Source: Marinospirillum sp035271045 (lineage in GTDB: Bacteria; Pseudomonadota; Gammaproteobacteria; Pseudomonadales; Halomonadaceae). From it: a DNA stretch of 64,000 nt. The notes beneath the pieces were generated by a model. The model made no database searches and had not been told where the DNA came from. It saw only the letters and a list, made by a program, of their open reading frames with translations. The stretch covers positions 43,831 through 107,830 of the forward strand of contig NZ_DATESC010000017.1 in NCBI RefSeq assembly GCF_035271045.1, given 5' to 3'. The stretch's first letter is position 1, and the number at the start of each line of letters is the position of its first letter. Below are positions 18,063 to 26,819 of this stretch, one piece after another. The position numbers and the translations under genes are program-made.

Positions 18063-18551
18063 ATGAAAACACTAAAAAAATCACTCTATAACAGCCGTCT
18101 TTTACTGATTTTATTGCTGCTAGCCATATTTGCAGGCTGTAGTGATGATGACGAGAACAAAGGCTCGACCGCTAGTGTTAAAGATGGAACGCTAGAAAAA
18201 CTGTTTACTTATCCAGTCATTCAAGGCTGCAGCACTTGCCATTACGGTAGTGCTAGTGGGCCAGACCTTTCAAAAGCAAACTTTACCAGTAACCTAGTGG
18301 GTAAAAAGCGTAATGATTTTAATTGGGATGATTTTTTAACGGTAACAGCTGATTGCGGAACAATAACGACCTATGTGGATGCTGGCGGTAATGCCAATCG
18401 ATCATCCGTGTTAAACAGCATTTCACAAACTTACAATGATGGCTCTTGCACATCAGCAATTGGATACCATGAAGCAAATAATGCTGTTTTAAGCGCTGCT
18501 GCATTGATTGATTTTCAACTTTGGATTGAAAACAGTACGCCTGCTAATTAG
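18063..18551 (+). CDS. Lipoprotein with one c-type haem motif
   Basis: A 162-residue predicted lipoprotein. A hydrophobic signal ends in the lipobox FAGC (Cys26), followed by aspartates. One CxxCH motif, CSTCH at residues 56-60, suggests covalent haem c. Two further cysteines (in TADCGTIT and DGSCTS) may form a disulfide. The context GCSTCHYGSASGPDL resembles haem sites of small periplasmic cytochromes. No family is recognised. It starts 25 bases after ppsR and 19 bases before the AsmA-like gene. Confidence 0.75.
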   Translation: MKTLKKSLYNSRLLLILLLLAIFAGCSDDDENKGSTASVKDGTLEKLFTYPVIQGCSTCHYGSASGPDLSKANFTSNLVGKKRNDFNWDDFLTVTADCGTITTYVDAGGNANRSSVLNSISQTYNDGSCTSAIGYHEANNAVLSAAALIDFQLWIENSTPAN

Positions 18552-18570
18552 TCATTAAAGGAAACAATAA

Positions 18571-21500
18571 ATGCCTCAGGAAACGCCAGTAACCACCGAT
18601 AAAAAAGCGGTGAAGCCAAAGAAGTTTTTTTTAAAACAGCCCCGTTTTTGGGTAATTAGCTTTTTGGTGCTTTTATCTTTGCCACTTATTGCCGTTGCTG
18701 GGGTTTACTTTGCGCTTAAATCATCACTGATTGAAACCTATGTTTGGCCTAGATTACAACCCATGATTGCGGAACAAACCGGCTTTCAAATTGAATTAAA
18801 ACAAGTGCGAATTGACTTGCTGCGTTCTGTTTATTTAAAAGGCATTCAAGTTAGTCAAATTACTGATGCGTCTAACACTTTTACACCGGCTCATTGTGAA
18901 GGATTTAACCTAACACTGGGTGAAGTTGAGCTTAATTTTTCTGCATTGGATCTTTTAGATAAACACCTACAGATCAACAAATTGGCTTTAACCGATTTTA
19001 ATGCCACGGGCTGTTTACTACTGGACTTAAATGTAAAAACAGCAGCCGTTATTGAAGAAGAAACACCAGCGTTAGACCTAAATGCTCTGATTACACAAGT
19101 AACAGCATTATTAGACGCGCCGCCGATTGCTTTAAATTTAAATGAATTGTCGTTAAATAACTTTAGGGTTGATGTGCAAGTAAAAGAGCGTCAGCAGCAA
19201 CTTTTGGCAAGTTGGCAAGGCAAGCTTGATTTTTTTGCTAAAACTACTTGGAAAGATAACGGTATATTTGTTGAATTAAAGACCCAGCTAACGTCGGCTA
19301 AACCGCTGCAATTTGCGATTAATCAAGCGCCCGCTTTACAGCTTGATTTAACCACCCAGCCTAATTTTAGTTTTAACCTGCTAACCGAGCTAACCAAACC
19401 GCAAGGTGTATGGCAATTTAAACTTGCACCAGTAAAAACGCAGTTTAGTTTGGTGGATACGCGGCTTCAATTAGTGCAGCCAAAACAAGCGATTAGCCTT
19501 AATTTACCTAGCTATAACCTAGATCTAACATCAGCAATTAACTTGCCTAACGTGTTAGAAGGTAAGCTAGACATTGCTGTTAATTTAGAGCAACAACTCA
19601 CCGGCTTAAACCTAGTGTTGAGTGAAAGCTTGGATGAACAGAACTTAAATAAACAGACCTTCAAGCTAGCCAAGCTAAATCTACGATTAAACAGCCATAA
19701 CCAGCCAGATAACACATCTGGCAAAAGTCCTACCCATTTAACTCACTTAGGTAAAATTCTGGCAAATTTACAATTAAGCATTCAACAGCTAGACACAGCT
19801 TTTTCATTCCAGCCCATTGATGTTGAACAAAGTTTACAGCTAAGTTTAGCGCAAAATCTTTCTAACCTTGAACTTAGCGCCCTAAGCCAAGTGAATCAGC
19901 TTAAATTAATGGAACTAAGCCTGCTGCTGAATAATCAGTCACGTAAATTAAGCTTACAACCTAAACTATTGCTAAATCTACCCACCAGCCTAGCCACTAT
20001 TTTTACTGAACCTAGCTTAAAACAACTACCCGGCGACTTGCAGTTAACGCTGAATGCCAATACTCAACTTAACCATTCGGCCAATAACTTACTAGAAGCT
20101 GATTTTGGACAACTCACAGGCTTTGTAGAGCAATCGTTAGACCTAACAATTAGCCAGCAATTGCCCACTACTGAGTTAAAAATTGTGCAGCCGCTGCTGA
20201 TAAAACTGCAAGCCAGCAGCGCTTTTCCTGAATTACAGCCTGAAGTGCGTTTAAGCCTGAGTTCTGAAGCATTGCAACACCCGCCATTATTACAACCGCT
20301 GCCTGTTCAATTAGATATAGCCGCCCAGTTAGACCGTGGTTTCAAAGCGCTAAAGTTACAACTTGAATTACTGCTCGACCATCAGCCCTTAGCAAAACTA
20401 GACTTACAAGCCACCGATCAACCGCAGCAACTTAACTTGAGTGCTTTATTTGATTTGTCGTTAAACCCCAACCTAGAAAAGTTTTTAGCCGACTTACAGC
20501 CATTGGTTGAATTTGGCAAGTTAACAATTGGGCAACAGTTTCAGTTACAACTTAATCACCCAGAAAATGATGTGTTAGCCCTTGCTGCCAGCGATTTAGA
20601 TTTAAACTCATTACAAGCGCAGCTTAAACACGGTTTACAGCTAACACACACACCCGCAAAAACAGCAGTAATTCGCTTAACTCAGCCATTAAAACTAACC
20701 CAAACTTTAAACTGGCAAGCGGCAAAATTCAGTTTACAAGGCGACTACCACTTTGCCGAATTAGACGTACCTGAAGTATTAACCGCCAAAGACTTAAACA
20801 TTCTTTTAGACGTTACCGCAGCATCAGGGCTAGCACCTGAACACTTTACTTGGCAATTAACCACTAATGCGAAGCAATTAACCTTGCAAGAAGCGCTAAA
20901 GCTGCTTGAAGAACCGCAAGCGTTAGAAGTAAGCCAGTTACTGCCGCTGCATACCCAAGGCGATATTAGCTTTAATGCTGCTAACCAAGCGCTGACCATT
21001 CAGCAGTTTTCTTTACAGCTAGGCGACTGGTTTAAACAGCAGTTAAGCGGTGAAGTGGCATTGGCAGACTTAAATAAGCCCAACTTACAACTCACAGGTA
21101 ATACTTACGTTGCGCCACAAAACCATTTAGCGCCGTTTTTAGATTTAACCACTTCTGGCAGTTTAAACCTGCCTTGGCAAGTGATTATAAATAATGGTGA
21201 ACAACTATCCTTACAAGCCCAGTTAGCATTTAATAATTTCTCTTTAGCACAAAAAGATTTAAGCCTAGAAGGTTTACAAGGCATTATTGCCATTAACGAA
21301 GAACTGCGCTTAAACCCAGATAACCAACTTAGCTTTTTTTACTTGCTAACATCTGAAGCCTTTCAACGTGTCGACTTTAATCAGATAGAACCTTATTTAA
21401 CTGATAATACGGGCTTTACTTTGGCTAAATTAAAATTGGGTGATCTTGAGATAGGTCCTTTACAAGCCACTTTTAACGTTAGGCAAAATTTAATTGAACT

Positions 21501-21993
21501 CCCACAGTTTGGCTTAAAATTATTAGCCGGTGATTTAACAGGGCAGTTTTATTTAGATGTAACACCTAAAGCATGGCGTTTAGGCCTGCTTAGCCGCATT
21601 ACTCAGCTTGATTTAAGGCGATTACTGCCTCAACAAGTTACCAGCGATTACGCACCGATTAGCGCCCGCACCGCGCTTGAATTTGATTTTAACCAGCGGC
21701 TATTAGCTGGGCGCATGGACATTACCGACATTACCCGCAGCCAGTTATTGCAGCTATTAGAACTGGTTGACCCTGAATACTTAGATCCACAAATTAATAC
21801 CGTGCGTTCAGCACTGCGCCTTGCTCATCCGCAGTGGATTAGTGCCGTTATGCAAAACGGTTTAATGGATTTAACCTTTAGTTTATCGCTATTTAATGAA
21901 CCTTTACACGCTCACGGCCTACCACTTAGCCCCATTATCGAACGCTTTGGCGAAGAAGCCTTGTTATTGCCTGACCAGCTACCTTTAAAGTAA
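18571..21993 (+). CDS. Large AsmA/YdbH-like envelope protein
   Basis: A 1140-residue protein with one N-terminal membrane anchor (about residues 29-52) and a very long periplasmic part. That part is rich in alternating Leu, Gln, Asn and Thr with repeated L-x-L-x-L patterns, as expected of beta-strand-rich AsmA/TamB/YdbH proteins that bridge the periplasm and carry lipids. The C-terminal 200 residues (GDLTGQFYLDVTPKAWRLGL onward) look like the conserved end of such proteins. Function is inferred from architecture only. A lipoprotein gene and a TolB/TPR gene follow. Confidence 0.7.
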   Translation: MPQETPVTTDKKAVKPKKFFLKQPRFWVISFLVLLSLPLIAVAGVYFALKSSLIETYVWPRLQPMIAEQTGFQIELKQVRIDLLRSVYLKGIQVSQITDASNTFTPAHCEGFNLTLGEVELNFSALDLLDKHLQINKLALTDFNATGCLLLDLNVKTAAVIEEETPALDLNALITQVTALLDAPPIALNLNELSLNNFRVDVQVKERQQQLLASWQGKLDFFAKTTWKDNGIFVELKTQLTSAKPLQFAINQAPALQLDLTTQPNFSFNLLTELTKPQGVWQFKLAPVKTQFSLVDTRLQLVQPKQAISLNLPSYNLDLTSAINLPNVLEGKLDIAVNLEQQLTGLNLVLSESLDEQNLNKQTFKLAKLNLRLNSHNQPDNTSGKSPTHLTHLGKILANLQLSIQQLDTAFSFQPIDVEQSLQLSLAQNLSNLELSALSQVNQLKLMELSLLLNNQSRKLSLQPKLLLNLPTSLATIFTEPSLKQLPGDLQLTLNANTQLNHSANNLLEADFGQLTGFVEQSLDLTISQQLPTTELKIVQPLLIKLQASSAFPELQPEVRLSLSSEALQHPPLLQPLPVQLDIAAQLDRGFKALKLQLELLLDHQPLAKLDLQATDQPQQLNLSALFDLSLNPNLEKFLADLQPLVEFGKLTIGQQFQLQLNHPENDVLALAASDLDLNSLQAQLKHGLQLTHTPAKTAVIRLTQPLKLTQTLNWQAAKFSLQGDYHFAELDVPEVLTAKDLNILLDVTAASGLAPEHFTWQLTTNAKQLTLQEALKLLEEPQALEVSQLLPLHTQGDISFNAANQALTIQQFSLQLGDWFKQQLSGEVALADLNKPNLQLTGNTYVAPQNHLAPFLDLTTSGSLNLPWQVIINNGEQLSLQAQLAFNNFSLAQKDLSLEGLQGIIAINEELRLNPDNQLSFFYLLTSEAFQRVDFNQIEPYLTDNTGFTLAKLKLGDLEIGPLQATFNVRQNLIELPQFGLKLLAGDLTGQFYLDVTPKAWRLGLLSRITQLDLRRLLPQQVTSDYAPISARTALEFDFNQRLLAGRMDITDITRSQLLQLLELVDPEYLDPQINTVRSALRLAHPQWISAVMQNGLMDLTFSLSLFNEPLHAHGLPLSPIIERFGEEALLLPDQLPLK

Positions 21994-22018
21994 AACTTTA
22001 TTATTTTGGAGTAAAACC

Positions 22019-22306
22019 ATGTTATTACGTTTGTTTACCATTTGTTTACTAAGCCTTGCTATGACGGGCTGTTCTGGCTTGCTAAACAACCTTGTTCCCG
22101 ATGTGTACTTGGTTGACCGTCACACGCTGATGGAGGCTGATGCTGCCGGTGAATGGCCAGAGTTAGACGCACGGTTACGCCAACAAGCCATCAAAGAGGG
22201 TTCTGAACCCTATGCAGGGATTAACGAGCAACTGGATGAACAAACAGGATTTCGTGCTTTAAATGCTGAATACGCACTGCCTGACGCGAATCAACCGCTC
22301 AAATAA
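22019..22306 (+). CDS. Small lipoprotein downstream of the AsmA-like gene
   Basis: A 95-residue protein with a signal peptide ending in a lipobox (TGC, Cys18). The mature part of about 77 residues is mostly acidic and helical (VDRHTLMEADAAGEWPELDARL). I do not recognise the family. It starts 25 bases after the AsmA-like gene. In the YdbH-YnbE pair of E. coli a small outer-membrane lipoprotein partners the AsmA-like protein. The position here is similar, but the sequence does not match YnbE. Confidence 0.7.
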   Translation: MLLRLFTICLLSLAMTGCSGLLNNLVPDVYLVDRHTLMEADAAGEWPELDARLRQQAIKEGSEPYAGINEQLDEQTGFRALNAEYALPDANQPLK

Positions 22307-22331
22307 CAACGAAGGAAGGAAGTTAGCCTGT

Positions 22332-25300
22332 ATGTTTAATAAAAAACACTTTTCCTTAGCGCTGTTACTAAGCGTGATTACTGGACAAACCAGTCCGTTA
22401 TCAGCAGCCAATACAGCCAACGTTGACTGGCGCAATAACCGCGTTTTACCCCTAGAAAAAGTCACCGTTGGGCCAACCGACAACTACCAAGCAGTGGTTG
22501 ATACTAACAAGCAAGTGGTTATTTATACACGTCACCAAAACCTCTTATCTAACTTGGTTAAACAAGCCTTCGCAACAGGCATTAGCAGCCACTTATTACC
22601 TGATGATTACGACAGCAAAGAACCCGCTTTATCGCCTGATGCCAGCCAGTTAGCCTTTACTTTATTTCGATTTGATGCGCTGGGCGATGTGTGTTTATTA
22701 CCTTTAGCTGAAGAAAAAAATCAATCGCAGCAAGTGAACTGCATCACTCAAAAAGGCAGTCGGGAATGGCAACCTTTTTGGGTGAATCAACAACAGCTGG
22801 GTTATTTAAGGCGTGGTTTTAGCCAAACAAGTACCGAACTGGTGCTACATTCTTTAACCGATAATACGCAACAGCCAGTGGTTAGTGGACAAATTTCAGC
22901 GCCAGCCGCCAGCCCCGATGGTCAATGGTTAATTTATCACCGTGAAGGCGATGCCATTAAGCTAAACAAGGCTGCTAAACCCAGCGGGTTGTATTTTTAT
23001 AACCTAGTTAAACAACAAGAGCTTGGCCCTGTTCAACTAGATTTATCGGGCAATAGTAGTTTTGCGCGTTTTGATTCACAACAGCAGTTTATTTACTTTA
23101 GTCACTATTTAAACGACACCAATAACGATCAAAAAATTGATGCTCAAGATCACAGTGTGTTGTTTCGTTTACCTTTAAAGCAAGCACTGGATACCAGCCA
23201 AAAACACCTACCTGAACAACTCACCTCAGTGGCACAAAACTGTAGTTTTCCGGCGTTAACGCATGAACAGGTTTACATGACTTGCGCGTTTGAAGGCTCG
23301 TTAGATACTTATCGGGTGCCACTAACAGGGCAAGTACCGGCTCAATGGCAAGCCACAGAAATAAACCTAGCCCATGCCCAAGCCAGTAGTTATGAAGAGC
23401 GCCTGCTGCTATTAAACACCCTGCGCTACCGTCAAAAAATTAACCAACAATCAGCCAATAGCCCTGAGTTTTTAGAGCGCCTACTGAGTAATCACCTAGC
23501 TTTAAATGAGTTTACGGCGGCTGGTTATTACGTTGAACAGCTGATTCAAGCGTATCAACTACAACCTGATTTAACCGAGTTTTTCCAAAATCTAGCAATA
23601 TTATTGCAACTGCAAGCTAAGCAGCGTTTGCAACCGCAAGGCTTGTTGACTGCTAGCTTTCGTCAGCAATTACAAGAACAACAACAAGCGTTAGCGGCCA
23701 ACACCCGCAACCCAGAAAACAAAGCGCTTTTTAACGCTTGGATTAGCTATTTATTAGCCGAACCACAAACCGCTAAGCGGGCATTAGCACAAGCTAACGC
23801 GAATAACCTGCACCCATTACACGTTTATTTACAGCTAACGTTAGCAAACCAGTTATTAACAAATGACCCAGTAGCGCTAGAAAAACTGTTGGCTAAAGCG
23901 CTAGTTATTAATAAGCCAGCGATTAACAAAATGCCCGCTGAAGCACGGCTGTTTTATGCGTTTCAGTGGCTTAAACAATTAAGTCATCCTAATTTGGCAC
24001 TAAGCACAGCACAGCAACAGCAACGCTTACAAACAATGGCCGACAGCACTCAAGATGAGCGCGTCAAAATTTTGTTATTAAACGAAGTGGATTTATTACA
24101 ATTAATTGCTGCGACTGAATTAAACGAAGAACGCCGTTATTTTACCAGTATTAGTAAGCGCCTTGCCCCTGCTAAAGATGATGCACAGCTGCGACGTTTA
24201 GCGCATTTAAGAGCTATTCAGTTAACTGGCTTAGCCGAAAAATACAACTTTATGGAACTCATATCACGCCATTGGTTAACGCACACTCAAATCAGTGATC
24301 CAGGCTTTGCACAAACCGCTGAATACTACGGCAGCATTAACCTTAGCCGCGCTTATGGTAGTTTGCAGCAACAAGAGAACATGACCGCGCTGAATACTTT
24401 TTATACACTGATTAGGCAAACCGCTGACCCTGAAGCCATTTATCAGCTAATTTATATCGGCTTACAATTAGACAACAGCCTAAAGCCACGTATGGAACTT
24501 TTGCTTAACCAATTAATGGCTGAAGGATTAATTGCTAGTAATGATGCCGTTGCCATCACCACACTTGAATTACTACAAAATCCTAACATTGAAACCCAGC
24601 GTTTAGAGGAACTGGCTGCTGAACTGCAAACCTACCAAGCCAAGGGGTTAAACCGTGGTGCTGCGGACTTACTAACGGGTAGCCTCTATCACCGTTTGTT
24701 GCTAAAGACACAAGTTGGTTATAGCCACAACAAGCATTATTATCAGCAAGCGCATTACCATTATATGTTGGGCCTAGATTTAGCATGGAACAACCCCAGA
24801 AGCCAAGCCGCGCTTTTAAATAATTTAGGGCAATTACATTTAAGTGTGCGTAATTATGGCCTAGCCAGTGAATTTTTTACCTTACGTTTACAACGGCCTT
24901 TTGTAACAGTGGAAGAACAGTTATTAACGCATTGGCAACTGGCTCAAAGTTTGTTTTATAGCAATCGGTTAAATACAGCATCACAGCAAACCGAACTGGC
25001 GCTGACGCTAAGCCAGCAAACGGGTAAAAGCGATCAGTTAATGGCTTTAGAAAAAGCCGGTTTTTATGCGCTGCAAGCAGAAAACTTCTTACTTGCAAAA
25101 AAGCATTATCAAACGCTATTACAAACGAAAGCGTTAAATGGCTTAAATCTAACCAAAGCCAATTTTAGCCTTGCTTATATAAACTTTAAACTGGGTCAGT
25201 CAGCGCCAGCCGAAGCCGGTTTTAAACAAGTATTGCAGCAATTACCTAGTCTAAACGCTGGACCTTTTAAACAAGGTGAACCGCCCCGCTTTTCGCCTCA

Positions 25301-25934
25301 GCGATTAAGCTTACAAAGCTATGGTTTTTTAGCACAAATCGCTAAAACGCCGGAGGAAAAACTTAACTGGCTAGAAAAGCGTATTCAGTTATTGACTGAA
25401 TTAAAGATTGAAGATTTAAGGTATGGTTTTGATGAAGCGAATCGTTTAAGCCAGTTGATTCAAGCTCAGTTGCAAGCGGCGGTTCTACTTGAACAATTAC
25501 AACGCCCAGAACAGCTTGCCAAACAAATGCAAACCAATCTTGCTAGCCTTGAAGATTGGCAAAAAAATGGCGGCAGCGTGACTAGCCAACCAGTGCTGCA
25601 AAGTGTTTATAACTATTTAGTATTGGCGATGAGTCATCCTACGGCTTTTGCTAAAGCGCCTAAATCGCTGGATAAGCTATTAAAAACCATTCATAACGAA
25701 TGGGTTGTAGCGCCTGTAACACCCGATTATAACCAAGCACAGCAGCTTAAACTAAGCCTGTTAGAAGCCGGTTATAGGTTTGGGTTACAGCAACAAACAT
25801 CGCAAGGCTTGGCGACTGAAATACACGTGCTACAAGAAGGTGCTAATTGGCGGGGCTTGGCAGAGACTCGACCTGATTTGCATCAGGCGCTACAAGCGTT
25901 AGCAGCGGGCTTGCTAGATTTAACAAAACCCTAG
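22332..25934 (+). CDS. Exported TolB-like beta-propeller and TPR protein
   Basis: A 1200-residue predicted exported protein. The start at 22332 gives a clean signal peptide (LALLLSVITGQTSPLSA); a frame from 22263 would overlap the preceding gene. Residues about 30-350 contain PD40/TolB-like repeats such as PALSPDASQLAFTLFRFD and APAASPDGQWLIYH, indicating a beta-propeller. The remaining 850 residues are helical with TPR-like repeats (ALLNNLGQLHLSVRNYGLASE). Such a layout fits a periplasmic scaffold. Its last 92 bases overlap the convergent CheW-like gene. Confidence 0.75.
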   Translation: MFNKKHFSLALLLSVITGQTSPLSAANTANVDWRNNRVLPLEKVTVGPTDNYQAVVDTNKQVVIYTRHQNLLSNLVKQAFATGISSHLLPDDYDSKEPALSPDASQLAFTLFRFDALGDVCLLPLAEEKNQSQQVNCITQKGSREWQPFWVNQQQLGYLRRGFSQTSTELVLHSLTDNTQQPVVSGQISAPAASPDGQWLIYHREGDAIKLNKAAKPSGLYFYNLVKQQELGPVQLDLSGNSSFARFDSQQQFIYFSHYLNDTNNDQKIDAQDHSVLFRLPLKQALDTSQKHLPEQLTSVAQNCSFPALTHEQVYMTCAFEGSLDTYRVPLTGQVPAQWQATEINLAHAQASSYEERLLLLNTLRYRQKINQQSANSPEFLERLLSNHLALNEFTAAGYYVEQLIQAYQLQPDLTEFFQNLAILLQLQAKQRLQPQGLLTASFRQQLQEQQQALAANTRNPENKALFNAWISYLLAEPQTAKRALAQANANNLHPLHVYLQLTLANQLLTNDPVALEKLLAKALVINKPAINKMPAEARLFYAFQWLKQLSHPNLALSTAQQQQRLQTMADSTQDERVKILLLNEVDLLQLIAATELNEERRYFTSISKRLAPAKDDAQLRRLAHLRAIQLTGLAEKYNFMELISRHWLTHTQISDPGFAQTAEYYGSINLSRAYGSLQQQENMTALNTFYTLIRQTADPEAIYQLIYIGLQLDNSLKPRMELLLNQLMAEGLIASNDAVAITTLELLQNPNIETQRLEELAAELQTYQAKGLNRGAADLLTGSLYHRLLLKTQVGYSHNKHYYQQAHYHYMLGLDLAWNNPRSQAALLNNLGQLHLSVRNYGLASEFFTLRLQRPFVTVEEQLLTHWQLAQSLFYSNRLNTASQQTELALTLSQQTGKSDQLMALEKAGFYALQAENFLLAKKHYQTLLQTKALNGLNLTKANFSLAYINFKLGQSAPAEAGFKQVLQQLPSLNAGPFKQGEPPRFSPQRLSLQSYGFLAQIAKTPEEKLNWLEKRIQLLTELKIEDLRYGFDEANRLSQLIQAQLQAAVLLEQLQRPEQLAKQMQTNLASLEDWQKNGGSVTSQPVLQSVYNYLVLAMSHPTAFAKAPKSLDKLLKTIHNEWVVAPVTPDYNQAQQLKLSLLEAGYRFGLQQQTSQGLATEIHVLQEGANWRGLAETRPDLHQALQALAAGLLDLTKP

Positions 25935-26295
25935 CATCTAACAAACTTACTAGCTGTTGCTGATACCAAGCAACGGCTTGTAAGGCTTTAAACTCGCGGC
26001 TGGCTTGTAATAAAGGTGGCAACGCATGAATTTGCTCAACAGGCATTTCAATCAATTCAGCCGCAGCGCTAATGCCTAACAACCAACGCCCTTGTGAACC
26101 GGCTAAACGTAACCAATGGTGTGATAAAGAAGATAAAGAAGCCTGCGCTGCTAGGTTTAATAATTGGCTAAAATCTAATACACGCGTTTCAGCGTCTAAA
26201 AGCCCCGCCTTGCCTTGCCCCACAACATAAGCTGCTTCTAAAGCAAACCAGTGCTTATCTTGGTGAAACATTACTAAAGGCAGTTGCTTAATCAT
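25843..26295 (-). CDS. Divergent CheW-like coupling protein
   Basis: A 150-residue protein with a single CheW-like fold. LPLVMFHQDKHWFALEAAYV starts the domain, and WYQQQLVSLLDARVLL forms its second half. It is less conserved than its neighbour. In Wsp-type systems a second CheW (WspD) accompanies WspB, and this may be its counterpart. It overlaps cheW by ATGA and is the last gene of the chemosensory group. Its C-terminal 30 codons lie inside the 3' end of the opposing gene. Confidence 0.75.
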   Translation of the reverse strand: MIKQLPLVMFHQDKHWFALEAAYVVGQGKAGLLDAETRVLDFSQLLNLAAQASLSSLSHHWLRLAGSQGRWLLGISAAAELIEMPVEQIHALPPLLQASREFKALQAVAWYQQQLVSLLDARVLLNLASPLLTLVAPDANQVESLPSPAN

Positions 26296-26819
26296 TCGGC
26301 TTTACTCTGCCCTTTTAACCAATTCAAAAATACTGCATCTAGGTCTAATAAAGTAACCGGCAACCCATTAAAAACCAATAAACTGGTTACAAAAGGTTGC
26401 AGGTATTCCGGTAACGAAGGCGGTGGTGGTTGTAGTTGGCTAGTCGGCACATCAACAACATCCAGTAATTGATCAACTCTTAAACCACTGTGCATAGCAT
26501 TAGTTTTACCTAATAAAATAGAAGAAGCAGTAGCCGTCGCACGATTCACCACAGCACTTAGTTGCAGTAATTCATAGAGACTAATCACTGATTCAATATC
26601 ACCGCGTATATTCATTACGCCTTCAACGGATGCTGGCATAGCCGGTAAAAAATACACTTTCGTATCACCAGGTATCACTTCTTTTATCACAGCACCATAA
26701 AAAGCAAAATACTGATCTGCCAGCCTAAAAATCACTAATTTAACCACGGGTTCATCAACATCAATAATGCTTTGCTGATTAGTTTTTTGCGCCGTTAAGA
26801 GTTGATCTAATTGACTCAT
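26292..26819 (-). CDS. cheW: CheW coupling protein
   Basis: A 175-residue CheW-domain protein that links receptors to the CheA kinase. Typical segments are KLVIFRLADQYFAFYGAVIKEV, EGVMNIRGDIESVISLYELL and GLRVDQLLDVVDV. It has a short N-terminal extension of about 25 residues. It overlaps both neighbours by ATGA, which indicates tight coupling within the operon. Confidence 0.9.
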   Translation of the reverse strand: MSQLDQLLTAQKTNQQSIIDVDEPVVKLVIFRLADQYFAFYGAVIKEVIPGDTKVYFLPAMPASVEGVMNIRGDIESVISLYELLQLSAVVNRATATASSILLGKTNAMHSGLRVDQLLDVVDVPTSQLQPPPPSLPEYLQPFVTSLLVFNGLPVTLLDLDAVFLNWLKGQSKAE

